Source: Tsukamurella pseudospumae
GTDB lineage: Bacteria; Actinomycetota; Actinomycetes; Mycobacteriales; Mycobacteriaceae
Assembly (NCBI RefSeq): GCF_001575205.1
Contig: NZ_LSRE01000044.1
Location: 221,021-285,020 of the forward strand
Direction of reading: 5' to 3'
DNA length: 64,000 nucleotides
Both the position numbers and the translations under genes were made by a program. Under the pieces are notes generated by a model. The model saw nothing but the letters and a program-made list of their open reading frames with translations. It ran no database searches and had not been told where the DNA came from. Every line of letters starts with the position of its first letter. Within the stretch, counting starts at the first letter, position 1. Positions 1 to 7,562 of the stretch are shown in pieces.

Positions 1-159
1 CTGCGTGCTGCGGTTGCTCAGCCGCCTATCGCGGGCCGCTGCCGTTCGCGGTGGCTGCCTGCGGTGCGTGGGTGGCCCCCACGGGCTACCCGGTGCCGCG
101 TCAACCGCCCTGCTCCGATCTGCGTGGCGTGGCGTCGTCCGGAATCGGCCGGCGATCAT
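1..159 (-). CDS. Partial phage-type protein, runs off the window edge
   Basis: An open frame of 53 codons runs without a stop from an ATG at 159 to the first base of the window. Its ATG overlaps the stop of the gene before it (ATGA, 159-156), the same coupling seen at the two preceding junctions, and that is the main reason for calling it. The visible part is rich in Arg, Pro and Thr and shows no recognisable domain. By position, two genes after a capsid gene, it could be a head-completion or head-tail connector protein; that is inference only. Low complexity makes chance openness possible. Confidence 0.4.
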   Translation of the reverse strand, partial: MIAGRFRTTPRHADRSRAVDAAPGSPWGPPTHRRQPPRTAAARDRRLSNRSTQ

Positions 160-563
160 TGCCGGACCTTTCGGCCTGCTGCTGCGCTACGACGCGCGGG
201 GTTCGGTTTCGCGGTCACGGTGAGCTGCTTCTGGGCCTTGTCGAGCGAGGGCGTCACGTCGAGGCGGCGATTGGGCTTGCCGTGATAGCCCGCGATCCCC
301 TTGACGACCACGCCTCGGCCTGCGGGTGATCGGAACTCGGCCCCGACCTTCACGCCTTTGTAATCTCCGCCCTGGCCTACGACGAGGTGCTTCTCGAAGC
401 TGCCGTTCACGTAGGCGTTGCCGACTGACTTCCCGACCTTCTTCGAGTAGGTCTTGGCTGCGGTGTTCGCGGCCGACTTCGCTCCCTTGGCGGTGGACCC
501 GATCTTCGATCCGGCCCCCGCGAACCGCCCCTGACGGTCCCGCTTGAAGCTGCGGCGGCTCAC
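156..563 (-). CDS. Small basic phage protein, function unknown
   Basis: A 135-residue protein that starts at a GTG (563-561) overlapping the stop of the preceding gene in a GTGA arrangement. The N-terminus is basic (SRRSFKRDRQGRF), followed by an Ala/Lys-rich stretch (about residues 22-45) likely to be helical, then a Gly/Val-rich middle and a basic tail. I recognise no family. It is the third gene of a translationally coupled leftward series beginning with the capsid gene, so a virion-assembly role is the reasonable guess. The close coupling and coherent composition favour a real gene. Confidence 0.6.
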   Translation of the reverse strand: MSRRSFKRDRQGRFAGAGSKIGSTAKGAKSAANTAAKTYSKKVGKSVGNAYVNGSFEKHLVVGQGGDYKGVKVGAEFRSPAGRGVVVKGIAGYHGKPNRRLDVTPSLDKAQKQLTVTAKPNPARRSAAAGRKVRQ

Positions 564-820
564 GACGACCCTCCATCGCCGGGACCGCTCGCGCTCGATC
601 CGCGCGCGTTGCGGTCGGCCAGCTCAGCGGCCAGGGCGCGCAGACCAGCGGGCTCCTCGGCGCGCGGAGCCATCCCGCAGTACATTCCCCCTTCGCGCGG
701 AAGGGCTTCCGCGAGGTCGGGAGGCGTGAGACCCGGTCCCCAGCTGAACTCGCTGGGTTCCAGCTCGGTCCGGTCCACCGGCGACAGACGCCTATCGCGG
801 CGTCCGGCAGAGCGGCTCAT
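560..820 (-). CDS. Small phage protein downstream of capsid gene
   Basis: An 86-residue protein whose ATG (820-818) overlaps the capsid stop codon as TGATG, so its translation is probably coupled to capsid synthesis. It is acidic to neutral, with an Ala/Leu-rich stretch near residues 56-68 (LRALAAELADRNARG) and a Gly/Ser-rich tail. The frame stays open upstream into the capsid gene, but that longer reading is antisense-like and Arg-rich and was discarded. No domain is recognised. Its position straight after the capsid gene is where tailed phages keep head-tail connector or head-decoration genes, so this is a weak positional guess. Confidence 0.5.
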   Translation of the reverse strand: MSRSAGRRDRRLSPVDRTELEPSEFSWGPGLTPPDLAEALPREGGMYCGMAPRAEEPAGLRALAAELADRNARGSSASGPGDGGSS

Positions 821-1980
821 CAGCGCCACGTCCAGTCGGGCACGTCGTACGCGCCGGACGCCTTCACCTGGACCACGCAGGCCGCGCCCCGGTATCGGAC
901 GCCCGTACCAAAACCCCTTGCGTAAAAGCTGTCCTGGAGCGGGTACCGCTGATCGCGACCCGGAATCATTCGCAAGCCCTGGTAGCTCGGGTTCGCGTGC
1001 TGGCGGAAGGCGACCGGGTTCCGGCTGCTGTTCGGCCCACCGGTCGCCACGACGGTGACGTAGCCGACGGGCAAGTAGTGCGACTCGATCACCCAACTAG
1101 GCCCGTAGCTACCCGCGACCGGCAGGCCGCCGAACTCGGCGGGCGCGACCTTGCCGACGATGTTCTCCGGCGTGAGGTACGCCGGGGCGCTCGCCGACGG
1201 GATGAAGTCGAACTTCGACACGATGCCGTTGGTCTCCACGCCCGCGCGGAAGGTGCTGATCAGCTCGCCCTCGTTGGGGTGGCAGAGGATCACCAGCTGC
1301 GAATTGCCGTCGACGCCGAAGCCCTTCGAGCGGACCTGATTCAGCGCGTCCAGGAGGTCGCCCGGGTCGAGCGCTGCGTTCCCCGAAACGAGGTAGTGGC
1401 TGTTCTCGGGCGGGAAGGTCTGACCCGCGTACGGGGGCGGGATCATCCCGTCAGTGCCGTTGTAGAGGCCATACACGGGAGTCGAAAACTCGTTCGATCC
1501 CTGCGTCGGGTCGAACAGCCGACGAAGGATGTTCCCCGTGGTCAGACGGTTATCAGCCTCGAACGCGCGGTCGATCACGCTGCGGACCTGCTCAGCGCTG
1601 GCATCGCGCAGGAATCGCCATGTGAAACGCGATGCGATGTCGTAATCCGTGTAGGTGTAACCGAGAATCAGGGCGTTCGGCTCCGCGCGGAGGCCGGTCG
1701 GCTCGCCGAATTCCGACGCTTCCTCGAAGTGATCCCCGCCGAGGGACTGCGGAATGGCGTCGCCCGGCGCGACCGTCGGATACGAGATCAGCGCGGCCAG
1801 GGCGGAGCGCTTCTGGTTCCACATCTGCATCGCGGTCTGCGCCTGCGTCCAGAGGGAAGCGAGGTCGACGCCGTCGGCGGTCTGATTGACCAGGACGTCA
1901 CCGCTGGTCGAGTAGCCGGTGGCCTGGTCGCCGCCGAACGCGAACAAATCGCGGAAGCGGGCGGAATTAATGGTGTTCAT
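820..1980 (-). CDS. Phage major capsid protein (probable)
   Basis: A 386-residue protein resembling capsid proteins of actinobacterial siphophages: an N-terminal helical part, a tract of acidic and amide-rich segments, a late region with many Gly/Val turns and an aromatic C-terminus (DVPDWTWR). The start ATG at 1980 is preceded by GGAG with good spacing. It would form the icosahedral shell. It heads a leftward, translationally coupled series of at least three further genes. No portal, terminase or protease gene lies upstream in the window; the DNA to the right becomes non-coding and then ends in a tRNA-like sequence. The assignment rests on general resemblance and gene context, not on a catalytic motif. 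Confidence 0.6.
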   Translation of the reverse strand: MNTINSARFRDLFAFGGDQATGYSTSGDVLVNQTADGVDLASLWTQAQTAMQMWNQKRSALAALISYPTVAPGDAIPQSLGGDHFEEASEFGEPTGLRAEPNALILGYTYTDYDIASRFTWRFLRDASAEQVRSVIDRAFEADNRLTTGNILRRLFDPTQGSNEFSTPVYGLYNGTDGMIPPPYAGQTFPPENSHYLVSGNAALDPGDLLDALNQVRSKGFGVDGNSQLVILCHPNEGELISTFRAGVETNGIVSKFDFIPSASAPAYLTPENIVGKVAPAEFGGLPVAGSYGPSWVIESHYLPVGYVTVVATGGPNSSRNPVAFRQHANPSYQGLRMIPGRDQRYPLQDSFYARGFGTGVRYRGAACVVQVKASGAYDVPDWTWR

Positions 1981-2174
1981 GGTTTCTCCGAATCGGTAGG
2001 TGTGACTGGATCCGTCGGGGCTCTATCTCGACGACGCCGGTCCCTGACCAAGCGGATGAATTGCGCGATGCGCGGGTGAAACTGAATTGCGGATCTTGTG
2101 AGCCTGCTGCGACCGCTGGTCGCCCTTCGCCGCGCGGGGTCCTGCCCCTGCTGCGGCGCGCTGGCTACAGCCAC
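1977..2174 (-). CDS. Doubtful small ORF upstream of capsid gene
   Basis: A 65-codon frame whose stop overlaps the capsid start (ATGA at 1980-1977). The overlap matches the coupling of the genes that follow, which is its only support. The sequence is Arg-rich, with a possible short helix (QFHPRIAQFIRLVRDRRR). It has no recognised family and no clear ribosome-binding site. It could be the end of a truncated scaffold or protease gene that lost its 5' part when the element decayed, or it could be chance. Confidence 0.25.
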   Translation of the reverse strand: MAVASAPQQGQDPARRRATSGRSRLTRSAIQFHPRIAQFIRLVRDRRRRDRAPTDPVTPTDSEKP

Positions 2175-2400
2175 CGTACGCCCACCGTCCGAGGGGCTGC
2201 CAGCGTCCGCAGGAGAGCCGGCGAATCGCTGATCGGACGGTGCCGTGCCACCCCCGTGCTACCCACCGGCGCTAGTTAGGCGCTGCGCCACCGGTGGCCG
2301 CTACTGCTCAACCGGTGCTCAAATACTTGCTCTCACCTGCGAGTCTACGGAATCGACAACCGCATCATGCCTGGTGGCGTATCTCGGAGCACGGCGGACC
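2175..2400. other. Non-coding gap at the element edge
   Basis: No supported gene on either strand. It holds a perfect 10-bp palindrome (CCACCGGTGG, 2288-2297) preceded by a partial inverted copy near 2262-2272. A short + strand frame with a CPCCG knuckle near 2142-2160 lacks a start with a ribosome-binding site. This looks like the degenerate end of the phage-derived segment. Confidence 0.5.
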
Positions 2401-2450
2401 GCAGGTTTTCAAAACCCGTCCAGTGTGAGTTCGAGTCTCACCGGGGGCAC
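2401..2450 (+). other. tRNA 3'-half-like sequence, candidate attachment site
   Basis: The sequence can be read as the 3' half of a tRNA. An anticodon arm (stem 2402-2406 with 2414-2418, one A-C mismatch) carries a 7-base loop with TCA at 2409-2411. A perfect T-arm follows (GTGAG / CTCAC around TTCGAGT, 2425-2441). After it comes a 7-base acceptor strand (2442-2448) and an A in the discriminator position. The bases upstream do not make a convincing matching acceptor or D-arm, and CCA is not encoded. Phages and integrative elements often integrate into tRNA 3' ends and leave such a half copy at one junction. With the capsid module on its left, this is a reasonable attR/attL candidate. A decayed tRNA gene is the alternative. 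Confidence 0.5.
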
Positions 2451-2475
2451 AGTACGGATCGACTGGTTCGTTGGG

Positions 2476-2844
2476 TCAGTAGCCGTTGCAGTCGGCGACG
2501 ATGATCTTCCCGCCCCCTGCCCGGGCGAGCGCATCGTCTTTGGCGAACGCGAGTCTGTCGTGGACAGCGCCTTTGATGCCTTTGGGTCCTTGCGCGACAG
2601 CGCCGCAACCCTCGAAGACGACGACGACCCTGCATGCAGCGCGCCCACACCCGCGCAGTGCACTCGCCGATGCCTTCTGCGGACTTGATGACATCGTCGT
2701 GTCTCCCCAGTGGCCCGCTCCGTCGACGGCCAAGGCGCCCCAGTACACGCCAGCACCCGCTGGAGCGGGGCCCGCCACAGCGACGGCAGCGCCGCAGACC
2801 GCGACGGCACTCAACCTTCTTGTGAACGTCGCGATTCCGGTCAT
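2476..2844 (-). CDS. Secreted DUF4189-type protein
   Basis: A 122-residue exported protein. The start at 2844 is preceded by AGGAGC; longer upstream frames lack support. Residues 1-30 form a signal peptide (basic start, Ala/Val-rich core, Ala-rich cleavage region). The mature part begins GVYWGALAVD and carries two Cys in a CGRAAC context, a further Cys (FEGCGAVAQG) and one near the end, typical of DUF4189 proteins, which are small disulfide-containing extracytoplasmic proteins of mycolate actinobacteria with no assigned activity. It stands alone, next to the phage-derived edge on one side and divergent from a membrane-protein/TetR operon on the other. Confidence 0.75.
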   Translation of the reverse strand: MTGIATFTRRLSAVAVCGAAVAVAGPAPAGAGVYWGALAVDGAGHWGDTTMSSSPQKASASALRGCGRAACRVVVVFEGCGAVAQGPKGIKGAVHDRLAFAKDDALARAGGGKIIVADCNGY

Positions 2845-2943
2845 GATTGCTCCTTTGTTGTCGGGTTTCCCGATATTGACGCTAGGGCGCACAGTCGCTG
2901 TCGACCATCCTCTGAACGGATGACTGTGAGCCCGGTTGTGGCA

Positions 2944-2982
2944 ATACGATCGTATGGTAGCTTGAGGCAATACGAACGTATT
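2944..2982. promoter_or_regulatory. Tandem palindromic operators of a TetR/membrane operon
   Basis: Two palindromes share the same arms: ATACGATCGTAT (2944-2955, perfect) and AATACG-AA-CGTATT (2969-2982). Their centres are 26 bp apart. They lie directly upstream of the GTG at 3003 in the gap between divergent genes. Because the operon's second gene is a TetR protein, this is most likely its autoregulatory operator pair. A good ribosome-binding site (GAGGAGG, 2991-2997) follows. Confidence 0.75.
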
Positions 2983-3002
2983 GGTCGATCGAGGAGGGCT
3001 CT

Positions 3003-3596
3003 GTGTTCCGGATTCTGGAAGTCGTCGGCATGCTCGCGCCTGTCGCGGGGATCGTCATCATGGTGATCTACCGGCGACGTGCGACCGCGGGCGTCGTGTG
3101 GGGCGTCGCCGGTGCGATCGTTGCGTTGATCGCTTCCGTTGTCGGGTTCCTGGGCCCGCGGCTGTCGTTGCTGGGCGGAGGAACCGACTCCGGCGACGCG
3201 CTGCTCGACAACCTGCACTCGTGGGCGCTGTTGCGCGTGGCGCTGCTCCTGGTCAGCGTGATCCTGCTGGTCATCGGAGCGTTCTCCGGGCGCGACGGCA
3301 CCCGCACTCCCGTCGGGTGGCTGGCCGGCGGAATCCCACTGGTCCTGGTCGGTTTCGCGCTGACCTTCGTGCACGTCGACTTCGGCGCGGACAGCGAGGG
3401 GGCGTCGGAGATCGTCGGTCTCCTCGTGGAGACGGCGCAGTTCGCCCTCCTGGGCCTGGGTGTCCTGCTGCTCTGCCTCGCCGTGGTCAGCGGTCGCTCG
3501 ACTTCCGACGGGCGTCGTGAGCCTGCGCAGATGGTGGTCGGAGCGGCCATGCAGGCCAAGCAGTTCTACGATCGTGCTCATGCCCGCCGCCGCTGA
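3003..3596 (+). CDS. Four-to-five-helix membrane protein, TetR-linked
   Basis: A 197-residue integral membrane protein with hydrophobic segments at about residues 5-22, 28-50, 72-93, 105-122 and 140-161, and a basic tail. GTG start with GAGGAGG seven to eight bases upstream. No family is recognised, and no catalytic or transport motif is visible. Its end overlaps the start of a TetR gene by 17 bases, so the two form one operon behind the paired operators at 2944-2982. By analogy with other TetR partners it may help with export or membrane response to a small hydrophobic compound, which is inference. Confidence 0.7.
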   Translation: MFRILEVVGMLAPVAGIVIMVIYRRRATAGVVWGVAGAIVALIASVVGFLGPRLSLLGGGTDSGDALLDNLHSWALLRVALLLVSVILLVIGAFSGRDGTRTPVGWLAGGIPLVLVGFALTFVHVDFGADSEGASEIVGLLVETAQFALLGLGVLLLCLAVVSGRSTSDGRREPAQMVVGAAMQAKQFYDRAHARRR

Positions 3597-4113
3597 CGCT
3601 CTCACCGACCAGGTCATCGCGCAGATCTCCGAGGCGGGACTCGACGGGCTGAGCGTCCGTACCGTCGCAACGCGGGCCGGAGTGTCGATCGGCGCGGTGC
3701 AGCACCACTTCCCGACCAAGGCGGCGATGCTCCGGGCCGCGCTCCGCACCGTCGCCGCCCGGGCTGCCGAGCGCTACCGCGGGGCCGCGGAGGTCGACGA
3801 TGTCCGCCAGCGCCTCGTGGCGCTCCTCGTTCTGCTCGTGCCGGACGACGTCGGTGACGACACCGCCCGGGTGTGGGTGGCCTTCTCCGCCCGTGCGCTC
3901 ACCGACCCCGAGATTGGGGAGGTGTACCGCGACCTGTGGTCGCGGTTACGTTCTGCCATAGCGGATCTCATGGCGGAGGCGGGCATTCCGGTGACCGACG
4001 CGCAACGCCGCGCGACGGCGGCGCTCGCGCTGGCCGACGGACTCACCGTCGACGTCCTCGCGGGCGCGATTCCGGTCGAGGAGGCGCGGGCGATCATCGT
4101 CGGCGTGGTCTGA
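3580..4113 (+). CDS. TetR-family transcriptional regulator
   Basis: A 177-residue repressor. The N-terminal helix-turn-helix is clear (LTDQVIAQISEAGLDGLSVRTVATRAGVSIGAVQHHFPTK, split here as residues 7-46), followed by an all-helical ligand-binding half. The start chosen is ATG 3580, inside the end of the membrane-protein gene; a GTG two codons earlier is possible. It is the second gene of its operon, and the palindromes at 2944-2982 are the likely binding sites. Its 3' end overlaps the convergent acyltransferase gene by 20 bases. No ligand can be inferred. Confidence 0.85.
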   Translation: MPAAADALTDQVIAQISEAGLDGLSVRTVATRAGVSIGAVQHHFPTKAAMLRAALRTVAARAAERYRGAAEVDDVRQRLVALLVLLVPDDVGDDTARVWVAFSARALTDPEIGEVYRDLWSRLRSAIADLMAEAGIPVTDAQRRATAALALADGLTVDVLAGAIPVEEARAIIVGVV

Positions 4114-4768
4114 CGCTCGGACCCCCGGGTGCGTAGTGGTCGACGTACTGCTGGCCGGTCAGCTCCTGGATCCGGCGCTGCACCGCGTCGGTCGCACCGC
4201 GGACGCCGGATTCGGCGAGGACGGTGCCGATCTCGATCGGCCTGCCGAATCGCACGCCGACCCGACCCCGGTTGAGGGTGCGCTGGGGGCCGGGAGGATT
4301 GACGATGTCCGTGCCGCGCAGGCCGACAGGGATCACGAGTGCTCCTGGGACGCGCTCGGCGACCCGGGCGAGCCCGGTGTGGCCGCGGTAGAGGCGCCCG
4401 TCAGGCGAACGTGTGCCCTCGGGGTAGATTCCCCAGGCTCCGCCCCGACGGAGGTGATCGACCGCCGCGTCCAGCGCGGCGGAGTCGCCGCCCGAACGGT
4501 CGACGGGAATCTGACCCGCGGACCGGAAGAACCAGCGCGAGAGGCGCCCACGGATCCCTGTGCCGGTGAAGTACTCGAGTTTCGTCAGGAACGCGATCTC
4601 CCGCGGTGACGCCAACGGCAGGATCAGCGAATCGACCTCCGCGAGGTGGTTCGCCGCCAGGATCACCGGCCCGCTGTCCGGGATGTTCTCCACGCCTGTG
4701 ACATCGACGCGGACGACGGTCCGCAGAGCGGGTTCGAGCAGTACGTGTTTGTACAGGGCGTAGAACAT
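4094..4768 (-). CDS. 1-acylglycerol-3-phosphate acyltransferase-like protein
   Basis: A 224-residue PlsC-type acyltransferase. It carries the NH-x4-D motif (NHLAEVD, about residues 41-47) that activates the acceptor hydroxyl, and the YPEGTRS motif (about 117-123) that binds the glycerol phosphate. The family moves acyl chains from acyl-CoA or ACP to lysophosphatidate-type acceptors at the membrane; the exact acceptor here is unknown. The start at 4768 gives a normal N-terminus, while the frame extends upstream into the divergent regulator. A TTGACA (4851-4846 on this strand) inside one operator suggests the promoter is controlled by the neighbouring TetR protein. Confidence 0.85.
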   Translation of the reverse strand: MFYALYKHVLLEPALRTVVRVDVTGVENIPDSGPVILAANHLAEVDSLILPLASPREIAFLTKLEYFTGTGIRGRLSRWFFRSAGQIPVDRSGGDSAALDAAVDHLRRGGAWGIYPEGTRSPDGRLYRGHTGLARVAERVPGALVIPVGLRGTDIVNPPGPQRTLNRGRVGVRFGRPIEIGTVLAESGVRGATDAVQRRIQELTGQQYVDHYAPGGPSVRPRRR

Positions 4769-4792
4769 CGCATGACTCCTGACATGGCGGGC

Positions 4793-4852
4793 GTAGACAG
4801 TGTCTACCAGGTGGGTCTTGCCAGTCTGCCTACATCTGTAGACACTGTCAAC
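4793..4852. promoter_or_regulatory. Paired operators between acyltransferase and TetR genes
   Basis: Two copies of a 15-bp palindrome: GTAGACA-G-TGTCTAC (4793-4807, perfect) and GTAGACA-C-TGTCAAC (4838-4852, one mismatch), centres 45 bp apart. The second copy ends immediately before the GTG at 4853 taken as the TetR start. A TTGACA for the leftward acyltransferase promoter lies within it, so repressor binding would block both directions. Confidence 0.75.
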
Positions 4853-5395
4853 GTGGACGCGACACGAGATGCACTGGTCCGGGCCGGCACCGCGATGGTG
4901 GACGCCGACGGGATCGGTGCCGTCGGCGTCCGTTCGGTCGCCGCCGCCGCGGGCCTGTCCCACGGGGCGCCGCGCCGGTACTTCCCGACGCTGACCGCGC
5001 TGCTGGCGGCGATCGCGAGGGAGGGGGTCCTCGACCTCGACCGTGAACTCGGGCCTGCACTGCACAGCGGAGTCGGCGACGCGGCCGTCGCGTATTGGCG
5101 CTACTCCGTCACCCGTCCGTACATGTTCGATCTGATCTTCAGGCACGACCTCCTCGCCGGGGCGGGTGGTGACCTGCGTGGAATCACGGGCGTATGGATC
5201 GACGCTCTCGCGGATCGCCTCGGGGGCGTCGACCGCGCGATCGAGATGTGGTCCGCCGTGCACGGCCTGTGCGTTCTCACGCGCACCGAGGCGGTCGCCG
5301 TCGCGGGGGTCGCGGTGGACGAGGCGTACGTCCACGCGTTCGCCGAGCGCCTCGCGGCATCGACGTCAGGAACGAACGACGCCGCCCGCTCCTGA
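4853..5395 (+). CDS. TetR-family transcriptional regulator
   Basis: A 180-residue TetR protein whose helix-turn-helix (residues 3-50, ending AGLSHGAPRRYFPTLTALLAAI) begins right after the start. I place the start at GTG 4853 because both operators lie upstream of it; in-frame ATGs at 4772 and 4784 would put operators inside the coding region and have no ribosome-binding site. There is also none before 4853, so the message may be leaderless. It is divergent from the acyltransferase gene it probably represses. The last codons form the left arm of a bidirectional terminator. Confidence 0.8.
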   Translation: MDATRDALVRAGTAMVDADGIGAVGVRSVAAAAGLSHGAPRRYFPTLTALLAAIAREGVLDLDRELGPALHSGVGDAAVAYWRYSVTRPYMFDLIFRHDLLAGAGGDLRGITGVWIDALADRLGGVDRAIEMWSAVHGLCVLTRTEAVAVAGVAVDEAYVHAFAERLAASTSGTNDAARS

Positions 5396-5416
5396 ATCAG
5401 GAGCGGGCGGCGTCGT
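5376..5416. terminator. Bidirectional hairpin terminator
   Basis: A perfect inverted repeat with 20-base arms (5376-5395 and 5397-5416) separated by a single base, so the real loop forms from the innermost pairs. It contains the stop codon of the TetR gene and lies before the stop of the convergent ketosynthase gene. The arms are GC-rich and there is no long T-tract, as is usual in actinobacteria. Confidence 0.85.
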
Positions 5417-5431
5417 GAGAAACGGTGCTAC

Positions 5432-6748
5432 TCAGTACTTGCCGAAGGCGAGCGCCACGTCGTGGCCGCCGAAGCCGAACGAGTTGTTCAGCGCGTACTT
5501 ATAGTCGCCCTTACGTGCCTCGCCGTGCACCACGTCGAGCTCGATTTCGGGGTCCTGGTTCTCCAGGTTGAGGGTCGGCGGGATGACGCCGTCGCGCAGC
5601 GACAGCACCGTCAGGGCGGCCTCGAGGGCGCCGACGGCGCCGATCGAGTGGCCCAGCGCGCCCTTGGGGGCGTAGATCGCCGCGTCGGTGCCGACGACCG
5701 CGTTGATGGCCTTGGCCTCGGCGAGGTCGCCGATCGGGGTCGCGGTGGCGTGCGCGTTGATGTAATCGATGTCCGCGCGGGTCAGGCCGGCGGTCTCCAT
5801 CGCGCGCTTCATGGCGCGAGCGGCGCCGCCGCCCTCGATGTCGGGGGAGACCATGTGGTAGCCGTCGGAGGTGATGCCGGCGCCGAGCAGGCGCGCGATG
5901 GGCTTCGCGCCGCGGGCGAGCGCGTGCTCCTCGGTCTCGATGATCATCAGGGCCTGGGCCTCGCCGAAGACGAAGCCGTCACGGTCCTTGTCGAACGGAC
6001 GCGATGCCGCGAGCGGATCGTCGTTGCGGGTCGACAGGGCGCGCATCATCGCGAACGGGGCGATGACGGGGCTGTCGATGCGTCCCTCGATGCCGCCGCA
6101 GACGGCGATGTCGGCGTCGCCCATGACGATCTGGCGCCACGCGTGGGCGATGGCCTCGTTGCCGGTCGAGCACGCGGAGACGGGGGCGATGGCACCGGCG
6201 CGGGCGCCGATCTCCAGCGCCGAGACGGCGCAGGCACCGTTCGGCATGGCCATCTGCACGGTGAACGGCGAGACCTTGCGGACGCCGTGATCGCGCAGCG
6301 CGTCGACGGCCTCGACCATCGACTCGCCGCCGCCGAGACCCGTGCCGACGACCGCCGCGAGGCGGTTGTGGTCGACGTCGGGGCGGCCGGCCTTGTCCCA
6401 CAGCCGCTTGGTGATGACGTGCGCGGCCTGCTCCACGTAGGACATGCGGCGCTTGGACACGTGCTGCTTGCTGATGTCGCCCGCGTACTTGCGGTCGGGA
6501 CGCTCGGGAACCTCCGAAGTGGGGTCCTCGAGGAGCTGGCCGCCGAAGCGGACCGGAAGATCGGCGATGTCGACGCCGATGAAGTCGCCCTTGAGCTCGC
6601 GGATACCGCTCTTGCCGGCGAGGAGGCCCTCCCACGTGGACTCGGTGTCGGTGCCGATCGAGGTGGTCATCTCGATCGCGGTGACGACGACGTTGGGGAA
6701 CTGTCCGCCGAGCGTGCTGAAACTACGGATGTCTGCCATGCCTTCCAT
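5432..6748 (-). CDS. KasA/KasB-type beta-ketoacyl-ACP synthase
   Basis: A 438-residue condensing enzyme of the mycobacterial KasA/KasB type, which extends AcpM-bound acyl chains with malonyl-AcpM in FAS-II during meromycolate synthesis. The catalytic set is complete: C193 in SACSTG, H333 in NAHATATP, K362 in APKGALG and H367 in [11 protein letters not shown], with the C-terminal GFGGHD turn. Characteristic Kas stretches are present ([36 protein letters not shown]). The start at 6748 has an in-frame alternative at 6739; neither has an ideal ribosome-binding site. Unlike M. tuberculosis kasA it is not beside fabD, acpM or accD6, so it stands outside the usual FAS-II cluster. Confidence 0.92.
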   Translation of the reverse strand: MEGMADIRSFSTLGGQFPNVVVTAIEMTTSIGTDTESTWEGLLAGKSGIRELKGDFIGVDIADLPVRFGGQLLEDPTSEVPERPDRKYAGDISKQHVSKRRMSYVEQAAHVITKRLWDKAGRPDVDHNRLAAVVGTGLGGGESMVEAVDALRDHGVRKVSPFTVQMAMPNGACAVSALEIGARAGAIAPVSACSTGNEAIAHAWRQIVMGDADIAVCGGIEGRIDSPVIAPFAMMRALSTRNDDPLAASRPFDKDRDGFVFGEAQALMIIETEEHALARGAKPIARLLGAGITSDGYHMVSPDIEGGGAARAMKRAMETAGLTRADIDYINAHATATPIGDLAEAKAINAVVGTDAAIYAPKGALGHSIGAVGALEAALTVLSLRDGVIPPTLNLENQDPEIELDVVHGEARKGDYKYALNNSFGFGGHDVALAFGKY

Positions 6749-6839
6749 GAAACAGGATCGGACCGCCCTTCCGCCTGTTGTCAGGTGAGAAGTTCACAGC
6801 CGTCTCTTGTGGGATCGTCACGAACCGTTCGGTTCACTG

Positions 6840-7562
6840 TCAGTCCTCGTCCGCGCCGCGGTCGATCCGCAGCACTCCGTCGACCGCGCCGAGGGCGGCG
6901 CCCGCCTCCGTGACACCCCGTCCGACCAGCGATAACGCGACGGTGACCTCCGGGCGCGTGATCGTCTCGTCCGAGGGCCCGTCCACGACTGTGAGTGACG
7001 CCACAGTCCACCCTCGCCGAGTGCACGTGGCGAGCACGTCCCGCAGGATCCCGGCCCCGTCGCGGTAGGTCAGGGTGAACCCGCGCTCCGCGGTTCCCCG
7101 CACCGCGACCATCCGCCCGAGCGGCGTGAACCCGAGGACCGCCACGAAGTGCAGGCCGGTGACGGCGACGGCGAGGACCTCCAGCCCCGCCCCGGCCGCC
7201 ATCCCGATCGCGGCGGTCTCCCAGACGGCCGCGGCGGTGGTCAGGCCCCGGATCGCGCCGCGCCGGGTGATGATCAGTCCCGCGCCGAGGAAGCCGATGC
7301 CCGAGACGATCTGCGCCGCGACACGCGACGGGTCGAGCACCACTGCGCCCGGCTGCAGGACGTTGCTGAAGCCGTACTTGCTGACCAGCAGGATCAGGGC
7401 GGAGGTGGTGCCGACGATCGCCTGCGTCCGCAGCCCCGCACTCTTGCCGCGGAACTCGCGCTCAAGCCCGACCACCGTGGAGAGGCCGAAGGCGAGGATG
7501 AGCTGCTCGATCTGGCGCCAGCCCTGACCGGCGCCGATCCACGATGTGGCGAGCGTGCTCAC
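6840..7562 (-). CDS. MgtC/SapB-family membrane protein
   Basis: A 240-residue protein. The first ~140 residues hold four to five membrane helices with the family hallmarks GLEREFRGKSAGLRT and GIGFLGAGLI; the C-terminal ~80 residues form a soluble ACT-like domain. MgtC proteins help growth at low magnesium and inside macrophages, partly by modulating F1Fo-ATPase. The GTG start at 7562 overlaps the end of the upstream membrane-protein gene and sits just after GGAGG, so the two are coupled. It is the third gene of the leftward series from the hydrolase at 9623. No magnesium-responsive leader was seen. Confidence 0.85.
   Translation of the reverse strand: MSTLATSWIGAGQGWRQIEQLILAFGLSTVVGLEREFRGKSAGLRTQAIVGTTSALILLVSKYGFSNVLQPGAVVLDPSRVAAQIVSGIGFLGAGLIITRRGAIRGLTTAAAVWETAAIGMAAGAGLEVLAVAVTGLHFVAVLGFTPLGRMVAVRGTAERGFTLTYRDGAGILRDVLATCTRRGWTVASLTVVDGPSDETITRPEVTVALSLVGRGVTEAGAALGAVDGVLRIDRGADED

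Noticed and set aside
2097..2232. A short + strand frame with a CPCCG knuckle, possible zinc-ribbon peptide
   Set aside because: No ribosome-binding site, only one Cys cluster and no matching second knuckle; likely chance in the element edge.
2370..2450. A complete tRNA gene (leucine-like 5' half plus the 3' half)
   Set aside because: The 5' bases do not pair with the 3' acceptor strand beyond four positions and no good D-arm forms, so only the 3' half is supported.
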